Part shown: positions 26,063-37,070 of the stretch, one piece after another
Numbering within the stretch: the stretch's first letter is position 1
How the letters are laid out: each line of letters opens with the position of its first letter
NCBI GenBank assembly: GCA_029850535.1
Contig: JARCRU010000037.1
Location: 1-64,000 of the forward strand
Reading direction: 5' to 3'
Length of the DNA: 64,000 nt
Source: Actinomycetota bacterium
GTDB lineage: Bacteria > Actinomycetota > Acidimicrobiia > Acidimicrobiales > RAAP-2
Translations under genes and position numbers: made by a program
Notes under the pieces: model-generated
The model's input: only the letters and a program-made list of their open reading frames with translations
What the model was told of the DNA's origin: nothing
Database searches by the model: none

Positions 26063-26092
26063 TTGACAAGATGTTGCATATGCAACTATACT
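26063..26092 (+). promoter_or_regulatory. yceI promoter with a 14-bp palindromic operator in its spacer
   Basis: A consensus -35 TTGACA (26063-26068) and -10 TATACT (26087-26092) are separated by 18 bp. The perfect palindrome GTTGCATATGCAAC (26073-26086) fills the spacer exactly, ending at the -10. A bound MarR dimer here would block RNA polymerase. It lies 38 bp from the -10 hexamer centre region of the divergent marR gene, so it could also autoregulate. Confidence 0.85.
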
Positions 26093-26135
26093 GGGCGGTG
26101 CACAGTTCCGTGCCCAACATTCAGGAGATTTCACT

Positions 26136-26699
26136 ATGAGTAACTTCCCCGCCGCCGGTGTGTACAACATCGACCCGGTTCACTCGACTTTCACGTTCGT
26201 CGCTCGCCACTTGGTCGTTTCCAAGGTCCGCGGTCGTTTCGCTGAGTTCGAAGGCACACTGACCGTGGGCGACACCCCCGAGAGCTCGTCGGCACTCGTG
26301 ACGGTCCAGGCCAGCAGTATCACGACCGACAACGAGATGCGCGACGCCCACATCAAGAGCAACGACTTCCTAGGGCAAGAGACCTACCCGACCTTGACCT
26401 TCAAGTCGACGAGCCTGACCTCTAAGGGCGGCAACGACTACGCGCTGGTCGGCGACCTGACCATCCGTGACGTCACCAAATCGGTGACCTTCGACGTCGA
26501 GTTCACCGGTGAGGGCCCGAGTTTCGTTCCTGGCCAGACCGTGATTGGCTTCGAGGCCACCACCGAGATCGACCGTCGTGACTTCAACGTCAACTTCGAG
26601 GGCAACCTGGAAAATGGCGCCGCCGTCGTGAGCCACAAGATCGTCATCGAGTTGAACGTCGAGGCAGCAACGGTTCCCCCGGCCGAGGCCGGCAACTAA
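26136..26699 (+). CDS. YceI-family lipid-binding protein
   Basis: A 187-residue YceI-like lipocalin-fold protein: YNIDPVHSTFTFVARHLVVSKVRGRF at the start and the SVTFDVEF and FEATTEIDRRDF segments are typical. Family members bind isoprenoid or fatty lipids. There is no signal peptide, so it is probably cytoplasmic here. The ATG has GGAG 8 nt upstream. It is transcribed from the MarR-operator promoter, suggesting induction by a small ligand, and is followed by a strong hairpin. Confidence 0.93.
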   Translation: MSNFPAAGVYNIDPVHSTFTFVARHLVVSKVRGRFAEFEGTLTVGDTPESSSALVTVQASSITTDNEMRDAHIKSNDFLGQETYPTLTFKSTSLTSKGGNDYALVGDLTIRDVTKSVTFDVEFTGEGPSFVPGQTVIGFEATTEIDRRDFNVNFEGNLENGAAVVSHKIVIELNVEAATVPPAEAGN

Positions 26700-26723
26700 G
26701 TCCGGAGTCACGCAGCACCGAGG

Positions 26724-26754
26724 GCGGCGCCGGGGCGAACAGCCCCGGCGCCGC
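26724..26754 (+). terminator. Strong GC hairpin after yceI
   Basis: A perfect 13-bp stem (26724-26736 with 26742-26754) around the loop GAACA lies 25 bp after the yceI stop. It lacks a long T run (TCTCGTT follows), so it may act as an imperfect intrinsic terminator or mRNA 3' stabiliser. Confidence 0.7.
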
Positions 26755-26772
26755 TCTCGTTACGATGGTTCC

Positions 26773-26901
26773 GTGAGTGAGCAACCCGATTCCAACGGAC
26801 GTGGAATGAAGTCCACGCTGAGTGTCCTGGGCGCTCTGGCCACCATCATCTCGGTGTGGTGGTTCGCCTTGCGCCCTCGTCGCCATCGCGACGGCGAATA
26901 A
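26773..26901 (+). CDS. 42-residue single-helix membrane protein, leaderless
   Basis: A short frame opened by GTG, 6 nt after TACGAT (26761-26766). It encodes a polar N-terminus (VSEQPDSNGRGMK), one hydrophobic helix (LSVLGALATIISVWWFAL) and a basic tail (RPRRHRDGE). The arrangement of promoter, start, helix and positive tail is that of a real small protein, and it ends 21 bp before the next gene. No family is recognised. Confidence 0.6.
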   Translation: MSEQPDSNGRGMKSTLSVLGALATIISVWWFALRPRRHRDGE

Positions 26902-26922
26902 CGACGCGGGTAAACTTCGATT

Positions 26923-28173
26923 GTGGCGTCCGCATCCTTCGCGCCCCTGCGCCATCGCGGCTTCGCCCTGGCCCTGGGCTCTAATTTCGTCTCCTCGACC
27001 GGGACGTGGATGCAGAGCGTGGCGCTGGGCATCTATCTGCAGTCCACGACCCACAACACGCTCTGGCTCGGTCTGCTCACCGTAGCGGCTTGGCTACCCG
27101 CCTTGATTGGCTCACCCCTCGGCGGAGTGATGGCGGACCGCTACTCGCGACAACGTTGGATTCAGTTGAACAATCTCGCCCAGGCGGCTGCCGCGAGCGC
27201 GTTGGCCGTGGCCGCGCTGACCCACCATCTTTCGGCGCCGCTCGCGTGCTACCTCGCCATCGCCGAGGGCTTCTGCTCGTCGGCGTCGTGGGCCGCGTGG
27301 CAGTCGCTGTTGCCCGACCTGGTCGATCAGGACGAGGTGTTGGCCGCGGTCTCATTGGGGTCGGCTCAGTTCAACCTCGGACGCATCATCGGACCCGCCC
27401 TCGCGGCCTTCACTCTGCTGGTGGGCAGTCCCGGGTGGTGCTTCGCCGCCAACGCGGTGTCCTTCGTCGTCGTCGTCGTCGCATTCTCATTCGTCCGTAC
27501 GCCGGCGCGCCCGCGAGCGACGACGCCCCTCGCCCTCCTGCGCGAGACGCGCGCGGGACTTCACATGGCCTGGCGCACTCGGGGGTGTCGTAACGCCATC
27601 ATCGCGGTGGGGACCGTCGCCCTGTTCATCAGCCCCTTTATCACTCTGGTGCCCGCGATGGCGATCGACGTCTTGCACTCGGGCAAGGTGGGCGCCACCT
27701 GGCTGGTCACCGCCCAGGGGGTGGGTGCCGTCGTCGGCGCCCTCACGCTCCCGGCGCTGGCCAAGCGCACTTCGCGCTTGACGGTCCTGCGCGGTTCGAT
27801 GGTGGCGATGGCGCTGGCCGAGGGCCTCTACGCCTACGCCCCGGACCTGGTGTGGGCCGCCCTGGCGCTGGTGGTGTTGGGGGGCTCGTACGTGGGTACC
27901 CTGACGGGCCTGAACACCTCGGTCCAGTTGCACGCGCCGGTCAAGGAACGCTCGCGCATCCTCTCGCTCTACGTCTTGTCGCTCTCGTTGTTCTACCCCG
28001 TCGGCGCCCTGGCCCAGGCGGCCCTGGCGCACCTCTTCGGCGTGCGCCCCATCTCGTTGGTGGCCGCCGTGAGTTTTGGGCTGGTGGTGATGACGGTCAG
28101 TGTTTTTCGCCCCCAGTACTGGCATCACATGACCATGGACCCGTCGCAAATGGTGCTTTCCGTGGCAGACTAG
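26923..28173 (+). CDS. MFS transporter, enterobactin-exporter-like (DHA3)
   Basis: A 416-residue major facilitator with about 12 helices. GSNFVSSTGTWMQSVALG and GGVMADRYSRQRW are typical of the DHA3/EntS-like group of drug and siderophore exporters. The substrate is unknown. The GTG start is 6 nt after TAAACT (26911-26916). The stop codon TAG is part of the sequence that places CAGACT before the next gene. Confidence 0.85.
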   Translation: MASASFAPLRHRGFALALGSNFVSSTGTWMQSVALGIYLQSTTHNTLWLGLLTVAAWLPALIGSPLGGVMADRYSRQRWIQLNNLAQAAAASALAVAALTHHLSAPLACYLAIAEGFCSSASWAAWQSLLPDLVDQDEVLAAVSLGSAQFNLGRIIGPALAAFTLLVGSPGWCFAANAVSFVVVVVAFSFVRTPARPRATTPLALLRETRAGLHMAWRTRGCRNAIIAVGTVALFISPFITLVPAMAIDVLHSGKVGATWLVTAQGVGAVVGALTLPALAKRTSRLTVLRGSMVAMALAEGLYAYAPDLVWAALALVVLGGSYVGTLTGLNTSVQLHAPVKERSRILSLYVLSLSLFYPVGALAQAALAHLFGVRPISLVAAVSFGLVVMTVSVFRPQYWHHMTMDPSQMVLSVAD

Positions 28174-28177
28174 GGCC

Positions 28178-29542
28178 ATGACCTTCACTGCTATCAATCC
28201 AACCACCGGAGTAGTCGTCGGTGAGTACCAGACCCACGATGACGCCTACGTCGACGCGGCACTCGCCACCGCTCACGAGGCATTCATCCAGTGGAAGAAG
28301 ACACCGTTCGCCGAGCGCTCCGAGTTGATGAACCGGGTCGCGGAACTGCTCGAGGGGGAGATTCCCGTCGCCGCCGCGCTGATGACGTCGGAGATGGGCA
28401 AGACCTTCGCCGCCGCCAAGGGAGAGGCGGCCAAATGCGCGCTCACGATGCGCTACTACGCCGAGCACGCCGAGGGCATGCTCGCCACCGAATACGTGCA
28501 GACCAAGGCCTCCAAGAGCGGCATCCGCCACGAACCCCTCGGACCCCTCCTCGCGGTGATGCCCTGGAACTTCCCCCTCTGGCAGGTCATCCGCGTCGCG
28601 GTGCCCAATCTGATGGCGGGCAACCCGATCGTCTTGAAGCACTCGTCGAGCGTTCCCGGATGCGCGCACTACGTGGAGCAACTTTTCGCGCGTGCCGGTT
28701 TCCCCCGAGGACTCTTCACCAATCTCTATCTCGAGTCGAGCCGTATCGAGATGGTCATCGCCGATCCGCGAATTGCGGCGGTGACCGTGACCGGTGGTGA
28801 AACCGCCGGTCGGTCGGTCGCGTCGATCGCCGGCAAGCACTTGAAGAAGTGCGTGCTCGAACTCGGTGGTTCCGATCCCTTCATTGTGGGCAAATCCGCG
28901 GACCTCGATCACACCGTGCCCCTAGCGGTGACCGCCCGACTCCAGAACAATGGCCAGGCTTGTATCTGCGCCAAGCGATTCATCGTGGTGCGTGACGTCG
29001 CTGATGAGTTCATCGCGCGCTTCTCCGCCGCCATGGCGGCCGCGCCGGTGGGCGACCCGATGGACGCCTCAACAGTGCTCGGTCCTCTCGCGAACGAGGC
29101 GCAGCTCACGACGCTCTCGAAGCAGGTCGCTGAGTCCATCGCCCAAGGTGCGGTGGCGACGACCGGTGGGACCCGCGCCGAGGGGGCGGGCTTCTTCTTC
29201 CCGGCCACGGTACTGGTCGATGTTCCCGACACCGCGCCCGCGAGTAACGAGGAACTCTTCGGACCAGTGGCCGTGGTGCACGTCGTCGACGACCTGGACG
29301 AGGCGATTCGATACGCCAACGACACACCGTGGGGGCTGTCGGGCTCCGTGTGGGCCACCGACCCCGAGGAGATCGATCAGGTCATCGCCGGTCTCGACGT
29401 GGGCATCGTCTTCGCCAATGCCATGGTCGCCTCGATGAACGAGTTGCCTTTCGGCGGCGTCAAGGCATCGGGCTACGGACGCGAACTGGGTGTGGCTGGC
29501 GTGCGCGAGTTCACCAACACGAAGTCGTTCTATATCGCGTGA
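28178..29542 (+). CDS. gabD: Succinate-semialdehyde dehydrogenase
   Basis: A 454-residue aldehyde dehydrogenase of the shorter NADP-type succinate-semialdehyde group, oxidising succinate semialdehyde to succinate. MPWNFPLWQ, LELGGSDPF and the catalytic cysteine in GQACICAKR (C262) are present, and it begins directly with the FTAINPTTG segment typical of this subfamily. It could complete GABA breakdown started by the amine cluster at 14-18 kb. CAGACT (28166-28171) lies 6 nt before the ATG. The next gene starts inside its stop (GTGA). Confidence 0.82.
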   Translation: MTFTAINPTTGVVVGEYQTHDDAYVDAALATAHEAFIQWKKTPFAERSELMNRVAELLEGEIPVAAALMTSEMGKTFAAAKGEAAKCALTMRYYAEHAEGMLATEYVQTKASKSGIRHEPLGPLLAVMPWNFPLWQVIRVAVPNLMAGNPIVLKHSSSVPGCAHYVEQLFARAGFPRGLFTNLYLESSRIEMVIADPRIAAVTVTGGETAGRSVASIAGKHLKKCVLELGGSDPFIVGKSADLDHTVPLAVTARLQNNGQACICAKRFIVVRDVADEFIARFSAAMAAAPVGDPMDASTVLGPLANEAQLTTLSKQVAESIAQGAVATTGGTRAEGAGFFFPATVLVDVPDTAPASNEELFGPVAVVHVVDDLDEAIRYANDTPWGLSGSVWATDPEEIDQVIAGLDVGIVFANAMVASMNELPFGGVKASGYGRELGVAGVREFTNTKSFYIA

Positions 29543-30714
29543 GCCAGTATTACTTCGATCACGCGGCCTCCGCGCCGCGTCGAGACGAGGTGGTCGAGGC
29601 TATGGCGCCGTGGATGCGCGGCGTCGTCGGTAATCCTTCGGGTAGCCACCGTGTCGCTCGCGAGGCACGCCGTGCGGTGGAAGATGCGCGCGACGTCGTC
29701 GCGTCGTTCCTCGGGGTCAAACCCGGTGGTGTCATTTTCACCGGGGGTGGCACCGAGTCCTGCACGCTCGCGGTGGCCGGTGTGGCCCACCAGCACCGCC
29801 GCTTCCATGATCGCAGCACACTGGTGGTGTCAGCCATCGAGCACCACGCGGTGTTGGACGCTGCACGCCAGATGGCGCTGGACTTCGATTCGGTGCGGGT
29901 TCGTGAGATTGGCGTCGACGTCGACGGGGTGCTGGACGTGGCGGCACTGTACGACGCGCTCGACGACACGGTGGCCCTGGTGAGCGTGATGGCGGCCAAC
30001 AACGAGACGGGCGTACTCCAGCCCCTCGACGCCGTGGTCGCGGCCGTGCAGCAGCTCGGACTCTCCCACGTGGTTACCCACTCTGACGCAGTGGCGGCCG
30101 CACCCTGGCTGGACCTGGCGCAGTACTGCGCGGGGATCGACGCCGTCTCGCTGGCCGGGCACAAACTCGGGGGGCCCGTCAATTCGGGGGCGTTGGTCCT
30201 GGGTCGCGACGTGCCCCTGGACGCACTGATGCCTGGTGGGGGTCAGGAGCGAGGTCGCCGAGGAGGCACTGTCGACGTGGCGGCGTGCGTGGGACTCGCC
30301 GCCGCCATTCGTTGCGTGCAAGAGGAGCGCGTGGATGGTGAGGCCCGAGTGCGCGCCGCTCAGCACCGCCTGCGCACAGAACTCGCGCGACTCCCCGGTG
30401 CGCGCGTCACCGCCGACGGCGCCGCGACGTTGCCCGGGACGGTGCACGTCACCTTCGAGGGTCTCGCGAGTGACGAGTTGTTGTTCTTGCTCGATCAAGG
30501 CGGCGTGTGCGCGTCGGCCGCATCGAGTTGCTCCAGCGGGGCGGCGGTGTCGAGTCACGTTCTGGCCGCGATGCAGGTGGCGCCCGCACGCGCCCGGGGG
30601 GCCTTACGTTTGACGATGGGTCGCGAGACCAGCGACGATGAGGTCACCGCGGTGATCGCCGCAGTGACGCGAGCCGTGCGCCGGCTACACGACGAGTCCC
30701 GTCCCCGGAGCTAA
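29539..30714 (+). CDS. Cysteine desulfurase, NifS/IscS family
   Basis: A 391-residue PLP enzyme that would take sulfur from cysteine as a persulfide. YFDHAASAPRR at the start, GGTESCTLAV, the PLP lysine in SLAGHKLGG (K209) and the catalytic-cysteine loop CASAASSCSSG are seen. The GTG at 29539 overlaps the upstream stop as GTGA; an out-of-frame reading of gabD extends the frame further but is not credible. mnmA follows 16 bp later, so a role as sulfur donor for tRNA thiolation is likely, with Fe-S assembly possible too. Confidence 0.9.
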   Translation: MSQYYFDHAASAPRRDEVVEAMAPWMRGVVGNPSGSHRVAREARRAVEDARDVVASFLGVKPGGVIFTGGGTESCTLAVAGVAHQHRRFHDRSTLVVSAIEHHAVLDAARQMALDFDSVRVREIGVDVDGVLDVAALYDALDDTVALVSVMAANNETGVLQPLDAVVAAVQQLGLSHVVTHSDAVAAAPWLDLAQYCAGIDAVSLAGHKLGGPVNSGALVLGRDVPLDALMPGGGQERGRRGGTVDVAACVGLAAAIRCVQEERVDGEARVRAAQHRLRTELARLPGARVTADGAATLPGTVHVTFEGLASDELLFLLDQGGVCASAASSCSSGAAVSSHVLAAMQVAPARARGALRLTMGRETSDDEVTAVIAAVTRAVRRLHDESRPRS

Positions 30715-30730
30715 CTGGCAGACTGGGACC

Positions 30731-33819
<3,089 letters not shown>

Positions 33820-33846
33820 GCACTGACGTTAGGGTTGAGGTCGTTC

Positions 33847-35709
33847 ATGATGGAATCGTCTTTCGCCCCCGGGCACGAGTTCGCGGGACGCTACCGACTG
33901 ACTCAGTTCATCGGTGTGGGTCACACCGTCGAGGTGTATCTGGCCGACGATCTCACGCTGCAACGCCGCGTCGTCGTCAAGGTCCTCCTGGCCCGCCTGG
34001 CCGCGCACGAGTCGGTGCGACGCGCCTTTCGCGATCACATTATCCAGTCAGCGACTTTTCGCCACCCCCACGTTGCACGCGTCCTCGACGGTGGCCAGCA
34101 ATCGGGTGCGAATTTCATGGTGAGTGAGTACCTGAGCGGCGGTTCCCTCGAGGACTTGTTGCGTTCGGGCGTGGTCATGGGTATCGAGGAGACGGCGCGC
34201 TTGGGACGCGACGTGGCCTCGGCGCTGGCATATGTCCACGAAAATGCCATGATCCACGGTGAACTCTCCCCGACGAAGATTCTCTTCGACGAGGCGGGTT
34301 ACGTACGGATTTCCGACGTCGCCCTCACCGGCCTCTCGGGACCGCATCGTCACTTCACGACTCGTGACGACGTGCGCTACTTCTCACCCGAACAGGCTCG
34401 TGGCGATGTCGCTACCGCCGCCTCGGACGTCTACGCGCTCGGGTTGATCCTCTTCGAGACCGCCACCGGCTCGACGCCCTTCGAGGGCGCGACCGCGGAG
34501 GCGATGCTGCGTGAACGACTCCACGGCCCGCTGCCGACGCGCCCGGAGCTCGGTGGATTAGACATTGTCCTCGCGTTGGCGACGGTGCCCGACGCGTTGG
34601 TGCGCCTCACCGCCGAGGAGATGACGATGCGGCTCTCGGGCGTCGTGCTCGACGACGGCCCCTTCGTCAAGTACGACGAACCCGCACCTTCCTTGCTGGG
34701 GAGCTTCGCCCTCGCCGAGCCGCGGCAGTCGGTTGGTTTCCAGGCGCCCTCGCCGAACCAGATCGTCTCGTCGCCACGGTCCTCCGCCACTTTCGGTCAG
34801 TCGCCGGCGGCGCGCCACGCGGCGCCGCCGCGACGATCGGCTCCGGGATCTTTCGAGGATCTCTCGCCCATCGGCGCACGGCGCCGGCCGGTCTACCTCG
34901 CGGCGGCGTTACTCATCTTGGTCCTCGGGATCGGGGGTGGGCTGGCGTGGAAACTCGGGTACCTCTCCACGAAGCACACCGCACCCAACGTCTACGGACT
35001 CTCCTTGGCCGAGGCGTCCGCACTGGTCAAGAGTGACGGACTCGTTCTCAACGTCACCTCGCACGTGTCGTCGGCGACGGTGAAAGCCGGTGATATCGCG
35101 ACGCAGACGCCGGCGGCCGGTAGTAGCGTCGCGGCCGGCTCCTCCCTGTCGGTCACCGTGTCGAATGGACCGCCGAGTGTCCCGGTCACCTTGCCGACGA
35201 ACCTCGCGGGCATGACGTGTGCGGCGGCCACGACGGCGCTCGCCGCCCTGCACGTCACGGCCACGTGTCCGACGACGTCGTCCATCCCCAGCGCCACCGT
35301 GGCGACGGGACTGGTGGCCGGATGGCTCTCGGGAACGACGAAGAATCCCACCGCAGTGTCCAAGGGGTCGAAGTTGATTCTGGAGACGTCCTCGGGTCCG
35401 AGTGCCGCGCCCTCCACCTCCACCTCCACGTCGACGACCGTGCCCGGATCGACATCAACGTCGACCTCGACCAGTACCTCGACCTCGACGACGACCACGA
35501 CGGTGCGCACCAAGACCCTGGCGATGCCCAATCTCGTGGGCATGACCCGTACGCAGGTCATTGCCGCGTTGACGTCGGCGGGCCTGTTCTACACGACGCT
35601 CGGTCCCGGTGCCCACACGACGAAGTGGACGCACGTCGTGTCGACGATTCCCGCCGCCGGGTCGACGGTGCCGTATCTGTCGACGGTGACGTTAAATGTC
35701 GCTGAGTAG
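33847..35709 (+). CDS. PASTA-domain membrane serine/threonine pseudokinase
   Basis: A 620-residue PknB-like protein: kinase-like domain at about 15-275, Pro/Ser-rich linker, one membrane helix at about 349-368, and three extracellular PASTA-like repeats (from about 378, 445 and 555). A Thr/Ser-rich stretch precedes the last repeat. The ATP lysine is present (VVVKVL, K45), and so is the aspartate of DFG (DVA, D157). However, the HRD loop reads HGELSPTK: the catalytic Asp is Glu139, the following Lys is Ser141 and the Asn is Lys144. It therefore looks catalytically dead or severely impaired. It probably senses peptidoglycan or muropeptides and acts by binding. A TAGGGT hexamer lies 11 nt before the ATG. 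Confidence 0.85.
   Translation: MMESSFAPGHEFAGRYRLTQFIGVGHTVEVYLADDLTLQRRVVVKVLLARLAAHESVRRAFRDHIIQSATFRHPHVARVLDGGQQSGANFMVSEYLSGGSLEDLLRSGVVMGIEETARLGRDVASALAYVHENAMIHGELSPTKILFDEAGYVRISDVALTGLSGPHRHFTTRDDVRYFSPEQARGDVATAASDVYALGLILFETATGSTPFEGATAEAMLRERLHGPLPTRPELGGLDIVLALATVPDALVRLTAEEMTMRLSGVVLDDGPFVKYDEPAPSLLGSFALAEPRQSVGFQAPSPNQIVSSPRSSATFGQSPAARHAAPPRRSAPGSFEDLSPIGARRRPVYLAAALLILVLGIGGGLAWKLGYLSTKHTAPNVYGLSLAEASALVKSDGLVLNVTSHVSSATVKAGDIATQTPAAGSSVAAGSSLSVTVSNGPPSVPVTLPTNLAGMTCAAATTALAALHVTATCPTTSSIPSATVATGLVAGWLSGTTKNPTAVSKGSKLILETSSGPSAAPSTSTSTSTTVPGSTSTSTSTSTSTSTTTTTVRTKTLAMPNLVGMTRTQVIAALTSAGLFYTTLGPGAHTTKWTHVVSTIPAAGSTVPYLSTVTLNVAE
35411..35502 (+). repeat. Low-complexity Ser/Thr-coding repeat
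   Basis: Imperfect tandem copies of short units such as TCCACC and TCGACC encode alternating Ser-Thr residues of the extracellular linker between PASTA repeats of the pseudokinase. It is likely length-variable between strains. Confidence 0.8.
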
Positions 35710-36004
35710 TCGCTGCGAACTCTGTGAAGCGGCCCCACTCACCCCGCGGTACTACGACGACGCCGAGTGTTGGATCGCGGACTGTCTGATCTGTCGAGTG
35801 CCGATGGTGGTCTGGCGAGTACACGATGCCACCCCGCCGCCTGAGGTGCACAGGCGGCTCGTCGAGCGACTGACGACCGTGGCCGAGAAGGAGTTCCTCG
35901 GACGCGGGTGGTACTTCGACGACCACATGCGCAACATTCCCGACCACTATCACGGCCACGCGCGCCCGGTGGAGAGCGTCGGAGACACTCGCGCCAAAAG
36001 GTAG
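35696..36004 (+). CDS. Conserved Cys/His actinobacterial protein, function unknown
   Basis: A 102-residue protein with CELCEAA near the start, a second cysteine pair in CWIADCLICRVPMVVWR, and a C-terminal GWYFDDHMRNIPDHYHGHAR. The two Cys-x2-Cys pairs suggest zinc binding, and the H-x-H-x-H run resembles the histidine-triad signature of HIT hydrolases. That is resemblance, not demonstrated homology. I recall similar uncharacterised proteins in other actinobacteria. The ATG lies 14 nt inside the end of the pseudokinase gene, so the two are probably co-translated. Confidence 0.75.
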   Translation: MSLSSRCELCEAAPLTPRYYDDAECWIADCLICRVPMVVWRVHDATPPPEVHRRLVERLTTVAEKEFLGRGWYFDDHMRNIPDHYHGHARPVESVGDTRAKR

Positions 36005-36015
36005 TCTGGAACACT

Positions 36016-36771
36016 ATGACTGACGTTGTGATGCCGGGAGGCGAGGCGTTCTTTTCCCTAGGTGGCCCCCTAGGAGTGCTGGTCCTTCACGGCTTGACCG
36101 GTACCACCTCGAGCATGATCGACATCGCACGTCGGTGCGCGGCGGCCGGCTACACCGTGTCACTTCCGCGCCTGCCGGGTCACGGGACCTCGGTCGAGGA
36201 CATGATGACGACTGGATGGTCGGATTGGTCGGGAGCCGCCCTCGACGCGTACGACGAGTTGGCCGCGACGTGCGAACGAATTGCCGTCATTGGTCTGTCG
36301 GTCGGCGGTGGACTCGCCGTGCACGTCGCGGCCCACCGTCGCGACGTCGCCGCACTGGTGTTCATCAATCCCTATATCAAGCACCCCGGACCCGACTGGG
36401 ACACCCTCGCCCAGAGCATGCTCGACGCCGGCGTTCTCACCTACGATTCAGTCGGTTCGGACCTCAAGAGGGAGGGCGTCGTCGAAACCTCCTACGATCG
36501 CACACCGATTGGTCCCGCACTCAGTTGGCTCCAGGCGGTGCCCGAGGTCAACGCGAACCTCTCGAGTATCACCGCGCCCAGTCTGCTCTTCACGAGCACG
36601 GTCGATCACGTGGTCGAGGTCGACAACGGTGACGAACTCGTCAACAAGTCCAACGGATCCGTGGAGCGGGTGTGGCTGGAGAATTCCTACCACGTAGCCA
36701 CCATGGACAACGACCGCGAACTCATCGAGTCGCGCACGATGGCTTTTCTCGCGGAGAACCTGGGACGATGA
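36016..36771 (+). CDS. Carboxylesterase/monoacylglycerol lipase-like alpha/beta hydrolase
   Basis: A 251-residue alpha/beta hydrolase of the Est30 type. VLVLHGLTGT forms the oxyanion region, the nucleophile lies in GLSVGGG (S95), the acid in STVDHVVEV and the histidine in NSYHVATMD. It would hydrolyse short-chain esters or monoacylglycerols. TAGTCT (36002-36007) overlaps the preceding stop codon and lies 8 nt before the ATG. The stop overlaps gatC as ATGA, tying it to the gatCAB operon without an obvious functional link. Confidence 0.86.
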   Translation: MTDVVMPGGEAFFSLGGPLGVLVLHGLTGTTSSMIDIARRCAAAGYTVSLPRLPGHGTSVEDMMTTGWSDWSGAALDAYDELAATCERIAVIGLSVGGGLAVHVAAHRRDVAALVFINPYIKHPGPDWDTLAQSMLDAGVLTYDSVGSDLKREGVVETSYDRTPIGPALSWLQAVPEVNANLSSITAPSLLFTSTVDHVVEVDNGDELVNKSNGSVERVWLENSYHVATMDNDRELIESRTMAFLAENLGR

Positions 36772-37070
36772 GCGACGCCCTCACCCGCGACGAGGTCGCC
36801 AAAGTGGCGCGACTGGCCCGACTCGTGCTCAGTGATGCAGAACTCGAGGTCTACACCGAGCAACTCGGCCAAATACTTGAGCACGCGCGCGACATGAATA
36901 CGCTCGATTTGACGGACGTGGTCGCCACTGCGCACCCCTTCGGGGTCACCAACGTGGTGCGCGAGGACGTCGTCACGCCCAGCCTCGACCGCGAGACGGT
37001 ATTGGCCATGGCCCCGCACGTCGTGGATCACCGATTCGCCGTGCCGCGCATCCTGGGCGAGGCCCCGTGA
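36768..37070 (+). CDS. gatC: Asp-tRNA(Asn)/Glu-tRNA(Gln) amidotransferase subunit C
   Basis: The small 100-residue subunit that stabilises the GatA-GatB complex. RDEVAKVARLARLVLSDAE and the central LGQILEHARDMNTLDL match GatC. The ATG is embedded in the stop of the esterase gene (ATGA), and its own stop contains the gatA GTG (GTGA). Confidence 0.95.
   Translation: MSDALTRDEVAKVARLARLVLSDAELEVYTEQLGQILEHARDMNTLDLTDVVATAHPFGVTNVVREDVVTPSLDRETVLAMAPHVVDHRFAVPRILGEAP

Noticed and set aside
35411-35502. Short tandem repeats that could suggest a CRISPR or satellite array
   Set aside because: They are in frame inside the pseudokinase gene and encode a Ser/Thr linker; no spacers of constant length.
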